The position numbers were made by a program, and so were the translations under genes. Positions 45,747-55,561 of a DNA stretch of 64,000 nucleotides are shown here, one piece after another (position 1 is the stretch's first letter; every line of letters starts with the position of its first letter). Source of the DNA: Amycolatopsis dendrobii (GTDB taxonomy: Bacteria > Actinomycetota > Actinomycetes > Mycobacteriales > Pseudonocardiaceae); NCBI RefSeq assembly GCF_014145675.1, contig NZ_JACGZW010000003.1:186001-250000 (forward strand), in the 5' to 3' direction. The notes beneath the pieces are model-generated. The model had not been told where the DNA came from and made no database searches. It saw only the letters and a list, made by a program, of their open reading frames with translations.

Positions 45747-46684
45747 TTCAGCACGTTGATCGGCTCGCCCGCCCGGAAGGCGGCGATGTCCTCCACCGCG
45801 CCGCCATAGAAAATCTCGTACGTTTCCCGGCTCACGTAGCCGATGTGCGGCGTCAGGATCGCGTTGTCCAACGTCCGCAGCGGGTGATCCGCGGGCAGCG
45901 GCTCCACGTCGTAGACATCCAGCGCGGCCGCCGCGATCTTCTTGCCGCGCAACGCGTCCACGAGTGCCGATTCGTCGACGATCGGCCCGCGCGAAGTGTT
46001 CACCAGCAACGCGGCCGGCTTCATCGCGGCGAGTTCGGCAGCACCGACCAACCCGCGAGTGCGCTCGGACAGGACCAAGTGGACCGACAACACATCGGAC
46101 CGCGCGAACAAGTCCTCTTTGGACACTGCTGTGACGCCATGCTCGGCCGCCCGCTCCGGCGTGAGATTCTGGCTCCACGCAATCGGTTTCATCCCGAACG
46201 CCTGGCCGATCCGCGCGACCTCGGCCCCCAGCCTGCCGAGCCCGAGCAGGCCCAGTGTCTTGTCCCGCAACGCCATCCCGAGACCGACCTGCCAGCCGCC
46301 CTCGCGCATCGAACGGAACTCGAGCGGCAGATTGCGCGCACCGGCCAGGATGAGCGCCCACGCGTGTTCGACCGTCGGCGCGGCGAGAGCCCCGGTCGCG
46401 GACACCACGACGCCACAGCGCTTCGCCGCGTCCAGATCGATCGCCGCGTTCCGCCTGCCGGTGCTGACCAGCAGTTTCAGCTCCGGCAGCCGGTCGAACA
46501 CCGCGGCCGGGAACGGCGTGCGCTCGCGCATCGCGACCACGACGTCGAACCCGGCCAGCCGCGTCACTGTCTCGTCCGGCCCGGCGAACGGCTCGTCGAA
46601 CACCTCGATCTCCGCGCCGAGCGAGCCCCAGTCCGCACACTGGAGAGCCACGTTCTGGTAGTCGTCGAGGATCGCGATCTTCAT
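45743..46684 (-). CDS. D-2-hydroxyacid dehydrogenase family protein
   Basis: NAD(P)-dependent 2-hydroxyacid dehydrogenase, 313 residues from ATG 46684; substrate unknown. The Rossmann motif is LGLLGLGRLGAEVARIGQAFG. The catalytic residues are Arg in VNTSRGPIVDESALVDAL, Glu in ALDVYDVEPLPADHPLR, and His in ILTPHIGYVSRETYEIF. The N-terminal substrate domain carries VVAMRERTPFPAAVFDRLPELKLL-type sequence (RERTPFP). Its stop overlaps the convergent hydrolase stop through a shared CTAG. Confidence 0.9.
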   Translation of the reverse strand: MKIAILDDYQNVALQCADWGSLGAEIEVFDEPFAGPDETVTRLAGFDVVVAMRERTPFPAAVFDRLPELKLLVSTGRRNAAIDLDAAKRCGVVVSATGALAAPTVEHAWALILAGARNLPLEFRSMREGGWQVGLGMALRDKTLGLLGLGRLGAEVARIGQAFGMKPIAWSQNLTPERAAEHGVTAVSKEDLFARSDVLSVHLVLSERTRGLVGAAELAAMKPAALLVNTSRGPIVDESALVDALRGKKIAAAALDVYDVEPLPADHPLRTLDNAILTPHIGYVSRETYEIFYGGAVEDIAAFRAGEPINVLN

Positions 46685-46706
46685 GCCGCCCACCGTAACC
46701 CGCGGG

Positions 46707-47273
46707 TCAGGCCTTGCGCGCCCGCTCGATGATCTCGTCGATCACATCGTTCTTCGCGTCGGCGTAGTTCTGCACGTATTCCCAGACCTGCGCGGCGAGT
46801 TCGCGTTTCTTCGCCAGGTACAGCGCCAGTTCCTCCGGATGGCTGCGCAGCCGGTCGCGGAACAGCCGGTACCGCTCGGTCTGGCCGTTGCCGGGCGAAT
46901 GGACGTGCAGGTTGATGTTCGTGTCCGGCCCCTTGAACAGACGGTGTTTCTCCCAGTCCGGCTCGCGGATCACCAGCCGGTAGCCCGCCGCTTCGAGATC
47001 GGGGACATATGCCGCTTCGTCGTCCGAATCGGGCACTTCGAGCAGAATGTCGACGACCGGTTTGGCGGCGAGCCCCGGCACCGAGGTGGACCCGACGTGT
47101 TCGAGCAGCAGCACGCGATCCCCGAGCACGCCGCGAATCCGCGCCGCCTCGCGTTCGTAGAGCCGCGGCCATTCCGGGTCGTACTCGGCGAGGGTGATGG
47201 TGGTGCGGTGTTTCGGAGCCTCGCCGACCCACGCCGCTTGGATTTCTTCCTCGCCGAACTGTTGCCTGGTCAC
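46707..47273 (-). CDS. GrpB-family nucleotidyltransferase-fold protein
   Basis: A 188-residue member of the GrpB/UPF0157 family, related to the minimal nucleotidyltransferase fold; function largely unknown. LAEYDPEWPRLYEREAARI, LEHVGSTSVPGLAAKPVVDILLEV (GS plus acidic pair, the NTase-like core) and HRLFKGPDTNINLHVHSPGN are family signatures. GTG at 47273 follows GGGGGAATCACT. It stands 22 nt upstream of the dehydrogenase gene in the same direction. Confidence 0.87.
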   Translation of the reverse strand: MTRQQFGEEEIQAAWVGEAPKHRTTITLAEYDPEWPRLYEREAARIRGVLGDRVLLLEHVGSTSVPGLAAKPVVDILLEVPDSDDEAAYVPDLEAAGYRLVIREPDWEKHRLFKGPDTNINLHVHSPGNGQTERYRLFRDRLRSHPEELALYLAKKRELAAQVWEYVQNYADAKNDVIDEIIERARKA

Positions 47274-47317
47274 AGTGATTCCCCCTGTTGCTGGCTGAAA
47301 AGCAGCCCGCCAGGATA

Positions 47318-48184
47318 TCAGGAAATCGGCAGCGGCAGGATGTTTCCGCTCGCCTCGCGCAGCGCCGCCCGCATTTCCTCGCGCGGCGCCGGTCGCCCGG
47401 TGAAGTGCTCCGCTTGCCCGAATGCCTGGTGCAGCAACATGTCGAGCCCGGTCGCGAGCCGTCCGCCGCGCCGCTCGACCGCCTCGGCCAGCGGCGTCGG
47501 CCACGGGTGGTAGATCACGTCGAGCACACTGCCGATGCGGGACAGCTCCGCGAGGTGCGGCACGACCGCGTCCGGCGGCACTGTGTTGACCAGCACCGCT
47601 GTGGCGTCCGGCAGCTCCGCGAAGTCCGCTTCGGACCAGCGCAGCACGTCCACGTCCAGGCCCGCGCGCTTGGCCGCGTCCACGGTTTCCGAAGCTCGCG
47701 CCGGTTCTCGCACCACCAGACGCACCGTCGTGACGCCCAGCTCGGCCAACCCGACGACTGCGGCGGCAGCGGTGCCGCCCGCGCCGAGCACCACGGCCTG
47801 GTCGCCCGCGGAAGGCGAGTAACCGCCGGCGCACCGCAGGGCTCCGGTCACTCCCTCGACATCGGTGCAGTCGGCGAGCCAGCCGTCCGGACGGCGCACG
47901 AGCGTGTTCGCCGCGCCGACCGCGGCCGCGCGCGGGGCGACCTCGGCGGCGTAGTCGAGTGCGGCGCGTTTGCCGGGCATGGTGACCGAGAGCCCGACCC
48001 ACTCCGGGCCGAGACCGTCGACGAAACCAGGCAGCTCGGCGGCGTCCGTTTCGACGCGGTCGTAAGTCCAGCCGTCCAGGCCCAGCGCCGCGAACGCCGC
48101 GCGGTGCAGCACCGGCGACAGCGAATGCGCCACCGGCTTGCCCAGCACCGCCGCGCGGCGCGGCCGGTCACTTGATGACGCCAC
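47318..48184 (-). CDS. aroE: shikimate dehydrogenase
   Basis: NADPH-dependent reduction of dehydroshikimate, fourth shikimate step. The 288 residues show AVLGKPVAHSLSPVLHRAAF (substrate SxS motif), SVTMPGKRAAL with the catalytic Lys, GAANTLVRRPDGWL, NTD-like DCTDVEGV, the NADP motif VLGAGGTAAAAVVGLAELG, and LLHQAFGQAEHFTG. ATG at 48184 overlaps the mltG stop by 17 nt. It is separated from the other aro genes by a 9.7-kb accessory segment. Confidence 0.95.
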   Translation of the reverse strand: MASSSDRPRRAAVLGKPVAHSLSPVLHRAAFAALGLDGWTYDRVETDAAELPGFVDGLGPEWVGLSVTMPGKRAALDYAAEVAPRAAAVGAANTLVRRPDGWLADCTDVEGVTGALRCAGGYSPSAGDQAVVLGAGGTAAAAVVGLAELGVTTVRLVVREPARASETVDAAKRAGLDVDVLRWSEADFAELPDATAVLVNTVPPDAVVPHLAELSRIGSVLDVIYHPWPTPLAEAVERRGGRLATGLDMLLHQAFGQAEHFTGRPAPREEMRAALREASGNILPLPIS

Positions 48185-50567
48185 GCTGCTCCGCCAGAGC
48201 CCTGTTCGCGTTGTGCTGGTCGTTCGTGACCGCGAAGCAGGAATGCCCGTCCATCTCGCATTTCACGAAGTACACCCAGTCGCCGGGAGTCGGGCTGACC
48301 GCTGCCTTGATCGCGTCCATGCTGGGCACCGCGATCGGCGTCGGCGGGAGACCGTAGTTGGCGTAGGTGTTGTACGGACCCGCTTTCGCCCGGTCCTCGG
48401 GTTTCGTGAGCAGCGTCGGGCGGTCCAGCACGTAGTTGACCGTGGAGTCCAGCTGCAACCGGATGCGCTGCGCGAGCCGGTTGTAGATCACCCGCGAGAT
48501 CTTGCCGAAGTCCGGCTTGATCGCCTCGCGCTCGATGAGCGACGCGATGATCAGCGTCTGGTACGGCGACATGCCCGGCCCGGTGTTCTGCGCGGTGAGC
48601 CCGGCCGCCTGGATCGAATCGGCCGACTGCTTCACCAGGTCGGTGATCAGCTCGGTCGCGCTCCAGCCGGGTTTCACGTCGTAGACGCCGGGCGCGATCA
48701 GGCCTTCCAGGCGTTTGTCCTTGCTCAGCGCCTTGCCCGCGTCGGCCAGCGCCCATTCGGGCGCGCCGAGCGCCTTGAGGTCGGCGTCGGCGACGGTCTT
48801 GCGCAGCTGATCGACCGGAATGCAGGTGCTCTTGCCGCCCAAGGTCGCACACGACGCCTTCGACATCAGGCTGTACACGCCCGGCGTGACCTTGCCGTTG
48901 GGCTGGGTGATGTCGTCGAACTGCGTGTACGGCCGGATTTCCAGCCGTCCGACGCGCGCGGTCGGCGACGTGATGAGGTCGACCGCTTCTTCGCCGGACA
49001 TGTGCTGGCGCATCAGGTAGTAGCCCTGCTGGATCTTGCTGAGCGCGGTGTTCTCCGCGCCCGCCTTCACGAACGCCCGGGAACTCGCGACCACGCCCGC
49101 GTCGGTGAGCTTCGCGCCGATCGCGGACGTCGTGTCGCCCTGTTCGACCTGCACGAGCGCGTCGCCTTCGCCGGAACCGTCGAAGTCCGCGTAGCCGAAG
49201 ATCTTCTGGTACCCGAAATAGGCGCCGCCGCTGAGCAGGACGAGCACGAGCACCGCGGCGATCCAGCCGATCGCGCGCTTGCGCTTCTTCTTGCGCGGCT
49301 TCTTCGCGGGCGGCTCCTCGACCGGCGGCTCGGCCGCGTCTTCGGGGTAGCCGTCCTCGTCGTAGCCGTCGTACTCGTCGTCGTAGTCCTCGTACTCGCC
49401 GTAGTCGTCGTACTCGTCCTCGAAGAGGCCGTCGATCGGCTGCTCGTCCGGGTGCTCCGGTTCGTGCGCCGCGGCGGGCACGGCGGGGATCACTTCGGTG
49501 GGCTGCTCGACCGGCTGCCGTCGCGGCGGCTGGTTGCGCGGATCGCGCGGCATCGAAGCGTCCGCGAAACGCGGATCGCGCGGCATGGAAGCGTCGGCGA
49601 ACCGGGGATCCGGCGGCATCGACGCCTCGGCGAACCGGGGATCGCGCGGCATCGAAGCGTCGGCGAAGCGCGGGTCCGGCGGCATCGACGCGTCCGCGAA
49701 CCGGGGATCGCGCGGCATCGAGGCCTCGGCGAACCGGGGATCCGGCGGCATGGAGCCGTCCGGCGGCGGAGCGGGAGCGCGCCGGGCCGGAGGAGGCGGC
49801 GGCATCTCCGGCGCCCGGCGACGGCCAGGTGCGGCGGCTTCCACCGGCACGTCGGCATCGTCCCGGCGACGGCGGCCGGACGGCGGCTCGACGTCGACGG
49901 GCGGCGGAACGTCCTCGCGCCGACGGCGACGGCCGGCTGGCGGCTCGGCAGGCGACGGCGCGTCCTCGAACCGGCGACGGCCTGCCAGAGGTTCAGCCTC
50001 GACCGGCGGCGGAACGTCCTCGCGCCGACGGCGTCGACCGGCTGGCGGCTCGGCCTCCGCGGACGGAATGTCGTTCCCGGCCACCGGTGCTTCGCCCGGA
50101 GTTATGCGGCGCGGCCGCGCTCGGGGAAGGTCGTCGGCCGCGTGCGGCGGCAAGTCCCAGTTCTCCGTCGACCGCTTCGGCCGGTCCTGCGGCGCGACCG
50201 GACGGCGGCGCCGGGCCGGCGGAGCCTCAGCGGCCGGGCGGCGCGGCGGTTCGGCCGGAGGCATCGCGTCCGGTGCGACGCGGCGGGTCGGTTCGCCGGC
50301 CGGGCGAGGGGTTCCCTCGGGCGCGCGTCGGCGGCCTTCCGCTGCCGGAAGCCGCTGAGGCACGTCACCTCGCGGACGTCGTCGTTCGCCAGGCGGCGTG
50401 CCTTCCGGCGCCGCGCGGCGGGGAGGGGGTTCGTCTTCGGGCTCGCGTCGCCTGCGCCGTCCGCCCGGGGCGCCGGAACCCGCCGCGGGGTCCGGCACGT
50501 CCGGGTTGTCGGGGTTGCGCAGCCGACGGCGGCCACCCGGGTCGCCGGGGCCGCGGGGGTCGGTCAT
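48168..50567 (-). CDS. mltG: endolytic murein transglycosylase MltG with long disordered N-terminus
   Basis: Terminates nascent peptidoglycan strands at the membrane. Of 799 residues, the first 431 are cytoplasmic and low-complexity: Arg/Pro-rich, then 11-residue repeats [22 protein letters not shown], then a Tyr/Asp-rich acidic stretch ([20 protein letters not shown]). [11 protein letters not shown] stretch precedes the single transmembrane helix (about 432-455). The YceG domain follows, with the catalytic Glu at about 679 in [14 protein letters not shown] and [12 protein letters not shown] very long N-terminus is known in some actinobacteria but the repeat here is striking. It overlaps ruvX by 4 nt. 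Confidence 0.94.
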   Translation of the reverse strand: MTDPRGPGDPGGRRRLRNPDNPDVPDPAAGSGAPGGRRRRREPEDEPPPRRAAPEGTPPGERRRPRGDVPQRLPAAEGRRRAPEGTPRPAGEPTRRVAPDAMPPAEPPRRPAAEAPPARRRRPVAPQDRPKRSTENWDLPPHAADDLPRARPRRITPGEAPVAGNDIPSAEAEPPAGRRRRREDVPPPVEAEPLAGRRRFEDAPSPAEPPAGRRRRREDVPPPVDVEPPSGRRRRDDADVPVEAAAPGRRRAPEMPPPPPARRAPAPPPDGSMPPDPRFAEASMPRDPRFADASMPPDPRFADASMPRDPRFAEASMPPDPRFADASMPRDPRFADASMPRDPRNQPPRRQPVEQPTEVIPAVPAAAHEPEHPDEQPIDGLFEDEYDDYGEYEDYDDEYDGYDEDGYPEDAAEPPVEEPPAKKPRKKKRKRAIGWIAAVLVLVLLSGGAYFGYQKIFGYADFDGSGEGDALVQVEQGDTTSAIGAKLTDAGVVASSRAFVKAGAENTALSKIQQGYYLMRQHMSGEEAVDLITSPTARVGRLEIRPYTQFDDITQPNGKVTPGVYSLMSKASCATLGGKSTCIPVDQLRKTVADADLKALGAPEWALADAGKALSKDKRLEGLIAPGVYDVKPGWSATELITDLVKQSADSIQAAGLTAQNTGPGMSPYQTLIIASLIEREAIKPDFGKISRVIYNRLAQRIRLQLDSTVNYVLDRPTLLTKPEDRAKAGPYNTYANYGLPPTPIAVPSMDAIKAAVSPTPGDWVYFVKCEMDGHSCFAVTNDQHNANRALAEQRGVIK
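49535..49760 (-). repeat. 33-bp coding tandem repeat in mltG
   Basis: Encodes six full and one partial copies of SMP(P/R)DPRFA(E/D)A. Proline and arginine alternate at position 4 from copy to copy (PP, RD, PP, RD, PP, RD, RD), and E/D varies near the end. The codon pattern is well conserved, with 33-bp spacing. It lies in the cytoplasmic tail, far from the catalytic domain. Confidence 0.9.
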
Positions 50568-51064
50568 GAGTCGCCTTTCCGGGCGCGGTGCGCGGCGGCG
50601 GCGTCGAGCCAGGCTTGCAGGATCTCGACTGCCGCTGCCTGGTCCACCACGGCGCGCTGCTTGCGTCCCTTGACCCCCCGCTGGGACAGCATTCGCGACG
50701 CGGTGACCGTCGTCAACCGCTCGTCTGCCAGCCGCACGGGCACGTCCCCCACGCGCCCGGCGAGCTTCTCCGCATACGCGAGCGCGATGTCCGCGGCCGC
50801 GCCCTGCCGGTTCGCCAGCGTCCTCGGCAAGCCCACGATCACCTCGACCACCTCGTGTTCGGTGACGAGATCGGCAAGCCGGTCCAGATCGCTGTCGTCC
50901 TTCGCATCACGGGAGAGGGTAACGAGCGGGCTCGCGAGCACGGGGGCGGGATCGCTCAGCGCGACCCCCACCCGGACAGACCCGACATCGACCGCGAGCC
51001 GCCTGCCCCGTCCCGGATCGGACTCGCCGGGCCGATCCGGGCCTCTCCTGCGGTTAGCGGCCAA
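50564..51064 (-). CDS. ruvX: Holliday junction resolvase-like YqgF / pre-16S rRNA nuclease
   Basis: RNase H-fold nuclease implicated in 16S rRNA 5'-end maturation. The 166 residues show [17 protein letters not shown] (first catalytic Asp), [18 protein letters not shown] (catalytic Glu nearby), [17 protein letters not shown] and [15 protein letters not shown] (last Asp). The only start in reach is TTG at 51064, overlapping alaS by 11 nt. The alaS, ruvX, mltG, aroE order is conserved in actinobacteria. Confidence 0.93.
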   Translation of the reverse strand: MAANRRRGPDRPGESDPGRGRRLAVDVGSVRVGVALSDPAPVLASPLVTLSRDAKDDSDLDRLADLVTEHEVVEVIVGLPRTLANRQGAAADIALAYAEKLAGRVGDVPVRLADERLTTVTASRMLSQRGVKGRKQRAVVDQAAAVEILQAWLDAAAAHRARKGDS

Positions 51065-53717
51065 GGTCCGCGACCGCCGCGCGCAGCGCCGTCACGGCCT
51101 GCTCCGCGCCCGCCGGGTTGCTGCCGCCGCCTTGGGCCATGTCCGGCTTGCCGCCGCCGCGTCCGCCGATCGCCCCGGCGAACGACGGCACGAGCTTGCC
51201 CGCCGCGATTCCCTTGTCGCGCGCCGCCGAGGTCGTGGCGACCACGAAGGCCACCTTCTCCCCCGAGGGCGCGAACAGCGCGACCACACCGGCGCGGTCG
51301 CCCAGGCGGCCGCGGATGTCGGACGCGAGCGCGCGCAGGCCGTTGCCGTCGACGTCCGGCACGACCTCGGCGACCACCGAGACGCCGGAGACGTCCTGCG
51401 CCTTGTCCAGCAGCGCGCCCGCCGAGCCGAGCACCTGCTGCGTGCGCAGCTGCTCGATCTCCTTCTCCGCGTTCTTCAGCCGGGACAGGACGTCCTCGAT
51501 CCGGCCGGGCAGTTCCTCGGACGGCACCTTGAACGTGTTCGCCAGCTGCGACACGAGCAGCTGCTCCTTGCGGACGTGCTTCAGCGCGTCCGGTCCGACC
51601 AGCGCCTCGACGCGGTGCACGCCGGAACCGACCGACGCGTCCGACACCAGCTTGACCAGGCCCAGCTGGCCGATCCGGCCGACGTGCGTGCCGCCACACA
51701 GCTCGCGCGAGTACTCGCCCATGTCGACGACGCGGACGTCGTTGCCGTACTTCTCGCCGAACAGCGCGACCGCGCCCAGCTCGAGCGCCTTGTCCTTGGT
51801 CGTGGTGTAGCTCTGCACCTCGACGTCGGTCTGCAGGTAGTCGTTCACTTCCTGCTCGACCTCGGTGAGGATGTCGGCCGACACCGCACCCGGCGTGGTG
51901 AAGTCGAACCGCATCCGGCCCGGCGCGTTGAGCGAACCGGCCTGCGCCGCGCGCTTGCCGTACGCGCCGCGGACGGCCGCGTGCACGAGGTGCGTCGCCG
52001 AGTGCGAGCGCTCGATCGAGAGCCTGCGGTTCGCGTCCACCGATCCGGTGAGCCGGGTGTCGATCCCGACCTCGCCCTGGGTGACCTCGACGCGGTGCAC
52101 GAACAGGCCCGGCACGATCTTCTGCACGTCGAGCACCTTCAGCTCGACGCCGTCGCCGACCAGGACGCCGGTGTCGGCGATCTGCCCGCCGCTCTCGGCG
52201 TAGAACGGAGTGCGGTCGAGCACCAGCTCGGCCTTGCGGCCCGCGGCGACGCTGCGCACCGGCAGGCCGTCCTCGAGCAGGCCGACGACCTTCGCGTCCG
52301 CCTGCAGTTCGGTGTAGCCGAGGAACTCGGTTTCGCCGTGCTGCTCCAGCACCTTGCGGTACTCGGACAGGTCGCCGTGGCCGCTCTTGCGCGACGCCGC
52401 GTCCGCCTTCGCGCGCTTGCGCTGCTCCTCCATGAGCGTGCGGAACCCGGCCTCGTCGACGGTCAGGCCCTGTTCGGCCGCCATCTCCAGCGTCAGGTCG
52501 ATCGGGAAGCCGTAGGTGTCGTGCAGCTGGAAGGCCTTGTCGCCGGCGAGCACGTCGCCGCCGCCCTTCTTCGTCTCGGCCGCGGCCAGGTCGAAGATGC
52601 GCGAACCGCTGGTGAGGGTGGCGAGGAACGCCTCCTCCTCGACGCGCACGACCTCGGAGATCCGGTCGAAGCCGCTGACCAGCTCGGGGTAGGTCGGGCC
52701 CATGGTCTGGCTGACGACCTTCGCGAACTCCTGCAGCACCGGCTCCTGCACGCCCAGCAGACGCGTGGAGCGCACGATGCGGCGCAGCAGGCGGCGCAGC
52801 ACGTAGCCGCGGCCGTCGTTGCCGGGGGTGACGCCGTCGCCGATCAGCAGCACGCCGGTGCGCGCGTGGTCGGCGATGACGCGGAAGCGAACGTCGTCGG
52901 CGTGGTTGGCACCGTAGCGGCGGCCGGAGAACTCCTCGGCGCGGCCGATCACCGGGCGCACCAGGTCGGTCTCGTACACGTTCTCGACGCCCTGCAAGAT
53001 CGTCGCGACGCGCTCGACGCCCATGCCGGTGTCGATGTTCTTCTTCGGCAGCTCGCCGATCGGCGGGTGGCCCAGCTTCGGGCTCAGGTCGCCGCGGACG
53101 TCCTGCATGAAGACGAGGTTCCAGATCTCGATGTAGCGGTCTTCGTCGGCGACCGGGCCGCCCTCGCGGCCGTACGCGGGGCCCCGGTCGTAGTAGATCT
53201 CCGAGCACGGGCCGCCGGGACCGGGCACGCCCATGTCCCAGTAGTTGTCCTTGCCGTCGCGGACCTGGATCCGCTCGCTGGGCAGGCCGGTGAGCTTGCG
53301 CCACAGCCCGGCCGCCTCGCTGTCCTTCTCGTAGACCGTCGCCCAGATCCGGTCCGGGTCGAGGCCGAAGCCGCCGTCGTCCTGGGACTTGGTGATCAGC
53401 TCCCAGGCGTTCTCGATCGCGCCTTCCTTGAAGTAGTCGCCGAACGAGAAGTTGCCCGCCATCTGGAAGAACGTGTTGTGCCGGGTGGTCTTGCCGACCT
53501 CGTCGATGTCCGGCGTGCGCACGCACTTCTGCACCGAGGTCGCGCGCGGGTAGGGCGGCGGGGCCTCGCCGAGGAAGTACGGCTTGAACTGGACCATGCC
53601 CGCGTTGACGAACAGCAGGTTCGGGTCGTCGAGGATCAGCGGGGCGCTCGGCACGCGCGTGTGGCCCCGGCTCTCGAAATGGCGCAGGAAACGGTCGGTG
53701 ATCTCGTGTGTGTCCAC
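51054..53717 (-). CDS. alaS: alanyl-tRNA synthetase
   Basis: Class II synthetase of 887 residues. Motif 1/2 regions include [17 protein letters not shown] and [32 protein letters not shown] is motif 3. The editing domain has both zinc ligand sets, [12 protein letters not shown] (HxxxH) and CGGTHVG (CxxxH), and the C-Ala domain ends with [15 protein letters not shown], a DHHA1-type glycine motif. GTG at 53717 begins [11 protein letters not shown]. It precedes ruvX with an 11-nt overlap. Confidence 0.98.
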   Translation of the reverse strand: MDTHEITDRFLRHFESRGHTRVPSAPLILDDPNLLFVNAGMVQFKPYFLGEAPPPYPRATSVQKCVRTPDIDEVGKTTRHNTFFQMAGNFSFGDYFKEGAIENAWELITKSQDDGGFGLDPDRIWATVYEKDSEAAGLWRKLTGLPSERIQVRDGKDNYWDMGVPGPGGPCSEIYYDRGPAYGREGGPVADEDRYIEIWNLVFMQDVRGDLSPKLGHPPIGELPKKNIDTGMGVERVATILQGVENVYETDLVRPVIGRAEEFSGRRYGANHADDVRFRVIADHARTGVLLIGDGVTPGNDGRGYVLRRLLRRIVRSTRLLGVQEPVLQEFAKVVSQTMGPTYPELVSGFDRISEVVRVEEEAFLATLTSGSRIFDLAAAETKKGGGDVLAGDKAFQLHDTYGFPIDLTLEMAAEQGLTVDEAGFRTLMEEQRKRAKADAASRKSGHGDLSEYRKVLEQHGETEFLGYTELQADAKVVGLLEDGLPVRSVAAGRKAELVLDRTPFYAESGGQIADTGVLVGDGVELKVLDVQKIVPGLFVHRVEVTQGEVGIDTRLTGSVDANRRLSIERSHSATHLVHAAVRGAYGKRAAQAGSLNAPGRMRFDFTTPGAVSADILTEVEQEVNDYLQTDVEVQSYTTTKDKALELGAVALFGEKYGNDVRVVDMGEYSRELCGGTHVGRIGQLGLVKLVSDASVGSGVHRVEALVGPDALKHVRKEQLLVSQLANTFKVPSEELPGRIEDVLSRLKNAEKEIEQLRTQQVLGSAGALLDKAQDVSGVSVVAEVVPDVDGNGLRALASDIRGRLGDRAGVVALFAPSGEKVAFVVATTSAARDKGIAAGKLVPSFAGAIGGRGGGKPDMAQGGGSNPAGAEQAVTALRAAVADLGR

Positions 53718-53797
53718 GGGTACGTCCTTGTGCTGAAGACCCGGCTTCGGCCGGGGAAAGGAAACGGGGGTCGGAGGCGGCGGAAGGCGCGCGGAGA

Positions 53798-54100
53798 TCA
53801 GCCCTCCGCCCGGCGAGCTCGCCGGGCGGGGCGACGTGCGGCGTGCCTGCCCGCGCCCGAAGGCGGCGCGAGCACGGCGGTCCGCTCCTCGACCATGTCG
53901 TGCAGCTCCTGTTCCCGTTCGTTCATCCCGGCGCGCACCTCGGCGCCGAACGAACCGACGGCGCCCGCGAGTTCCCGCACGGCGTCGCCCAAGTTCGATG
54001 CTAACCCGGCGGGCGTGGCCTGACGAGCGGTTTCGCTCGCCTTGCGGCTCAGCGCGACTCCGGCGACGACCCCGACCCCGAGCCAGAACAGCCGCTTCAC
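53798..54100 (-). CDS. small membrane-anchored protein (DUF6167-like)
   Basis: A 100-residue protein with one N-terminal helix ([19 protein letters not shown]). An amphipathic helical stretch (about 35-80) with [20 protein letters not shown] follows, then an Arg-rich tail. A protein of this size with KRxFWLGxGxxAG is commonly found beside alaS in actinobacteria; function unknown. GTG at 54100 overlaps the upstream DUF948 gene by 4 nt. Confidence 0.78.
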   Translation of the reverse strand: MKRLFWLGVGVVAGVALSRKASETARQATPAGLASNLGDAVRELAGAVGSFGAEVRAGMNEREQELHDMVEERTAVLAPPSGAGRHAARRPARRARRAEG

Positions 54101-54501
54101 TTCTTCCCCCGGCGGGCCGGGCGCTGCGCCTTGGCGGCCTTCGCTTCCTGCTTCTTGCGGCGCGCGCGGATGGCTTTGCTGATCCCGTACGACAGCGCGG
54201 CCGTCTTCACCAGCGGACCGCCGAGCGTCGCGGTGAACACCGACGAGAGCGCGGACACGTTGCCGCTCACCGCCTGCGCGTTCGAGGTGATCCCGTCGAC
54301 CCGCTCGAGCTGCGTGTTGACGTGCGTGATCGTCTCGTTGGCCCCGATCAGGATCGGGTCGCTGTTCTCGTGCGCCTTGCGGATCGCGATCGTCGCCTCG
54401 TCCAGCGTGCGGCCGAGCTTGAGCAGCGGGATCGCCAGCAGCAAGACCAGCAGTACGAAAGCTCCTGCGGCGATCAGCGCGGCGATCTGCCCTGCCGACA
54501 C
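54097..54501 (-). CDS. DUF948 membrane protein
   Basis: A 134-residue protein with a single N-terminal transmembrane helix ([20 protein letters not shown]). A coiled-coil-like segment follows ([20 protein letters not shown] through [20 protein letters not shown]), the DUF948 pattern, and then a Lys/Arg-rich tail. GTG at 54501 follows GAGGGCCC. It is co-translated with the next small membrane gene and lies upstream of alaS, as in many actinobacteria. Function unknown; a structural role at the envelope is possible. Confidence 0.82.
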   Translation of the reverse strand: MSAGQIAALIAAGAFVLLVLLLAIPLLKLGRTLDEATIAIRKAHENSDPILIGANETITHVNTQLERVDGITSNAQAVSGNVSALSSVFTATLGGPLVKTAALSYGISKAIRARRKKQEAKAAKAQRPARRGKK

Positions 54502-54655
54502 GGGCCCTCCTCGGGTGGTGCGGGGTCTTAGGTGGTGTGAGGTTACCGCCTGCGGCGCTTCTCGGCGGGGACCCCCCGCCGCAGTGGTCACCCAGCGCAG
54601 TCGCCGTCACGGAAAACAGTTCGCGCAGACGCGCTCCGGCTGGTCTGCTCGCCTC

Positions 54656-55561
54656 ATGGACTCCTCGAACGGACGCGGCCCGCTCCCCCGCGTGCTGGCC
54701 GGGCCGGGCGGTCCCGCCGCCGACGTGCTCGCCGGCCTTCCCGGCGCGGACCTGACCACGCTGCAACTGGAAGTAGCCCGCCGCCGAGCCGCGAAACTGC
54801 GCGGACCGGACGTCCTGCGCCGCTACCGCGAGGACCGCTTCACCACGCCCGCGCCCTTGCCGTTCGAGGTTCTGCGGCGGGTCGAAGATTCCCTGCTTTC
54901 CGCCGCGCCACCGGAATTCGAACGAGTGACGCTCTCCCCGGTCGTCCCGCTCGGCGCGCATTCCGCAGTGGCCGGACTGGCCCAGCACCGGGTCGTCCCC
55001 ACTGGGCGCGGCACGGAAGTCGCCGCGGACCCGACGAACGGCCTCGCGCTGGAAGCCGCAGTCCGCCGCACCGGTGCCGCGCCGGTGCGCCTCGCCACCG
55101 TGCAACGCATCGTCCGAGCCCAGCTTCCGGCCCCCGGGTTCTTCGCCCACTTCTCGCTGTTCGCCGCCGTTACCGCCGGTCGCGACCGAGGCAGCCGGTC
55201 CTTCGAACGCGAACACCTGATTGAGCACGCGCGACTGCTCACCACCGCCGTGCGTGCGGCCGGCGCCCGCGCCGCAGGCTTCCAAGTGACCACTTTGGAC
55301 ACTCGCTTCGCCGATTTCGCCGCCTCAGTGCAGGAATCGTTGCCCGGCGTAACCGTCTCCGAGGCCCCGGACCGCGCAGCAGGCCGCGATTACTACTCCG
55401 GCCTTTGCTTCACCGTCACCGCGGACTTCGGCACCGGACTAGCCCCCGTCGGCGACGGGGGATTCACCCCATGGACCGCGCGGCTGCTCGGCAACGCGAA
55501 GGAACGCCTGCTCGTCTCCGGCATCGGCGTCGACCGCGTCGCGTCACTGCTCAACGCTTGA
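54656..55561 (+). CDS. unknown protein resembling a class II (HisRS/HisZ-like) synthetase core
   Basis: A 301-residue soluble protein of unknown function. Several segments recall the HisRS/HisZ catalytic fold: PLGAHSAVAGLAQHRVVPTG and TEVAADPTNGLALEAAVRR in the middle, and late RDYYSGLCFTVTADFG followed by GIGVDRVASLL. The last two parallel the YYTG...E and GxGxxR (motif 3) elements of HisRS. The glycine-rich GGRYD stretch is replaced by VGDGGFTPWTARLLGNAKER, so it is probably not a synthetase. ATG at 54656 is the natural start. The last 11 nt overlap the convergent dehydrogenase gene. The fold assignment is inference. Confidence 0.6.
   Translation: MDSSNGRGPLPRVLAGPGGPAADVLAGLPGADLTTLQLEVARRRAAKLRGPDVLRRYREDRFTTPAPLPFEVLRRVEDSLLSAAPPEFERVTLSPVVPLGAHSAVAGLAQHRVVPTGRGTEVAADPTNGLALEAAVRRTGAAPVRLATVQRIVRAQLPAPGFFAHFSLFAAVTAGRDRGSRSFEREHLIEHARLLTTAVRAAGARAAGFQVTTLDTRFADFAASVQESLPGVTVSEAPDRAAGRDYYSGLCFTVTADFGTGLAPVGDGGFTPWTARLLGNAKERLLVSGIGVDRVASLLNA

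Noticed and set aside
48138-54023. A 1961-codon open frame on the plus strand antisense to mltG, ruvX and alaS
   Set aside because: It is the mirror frame of three clear genes in high-GC DNA, with composition (His/Arg/Val/Leu/Asp mixtures) typical of antisense frames and no domain.
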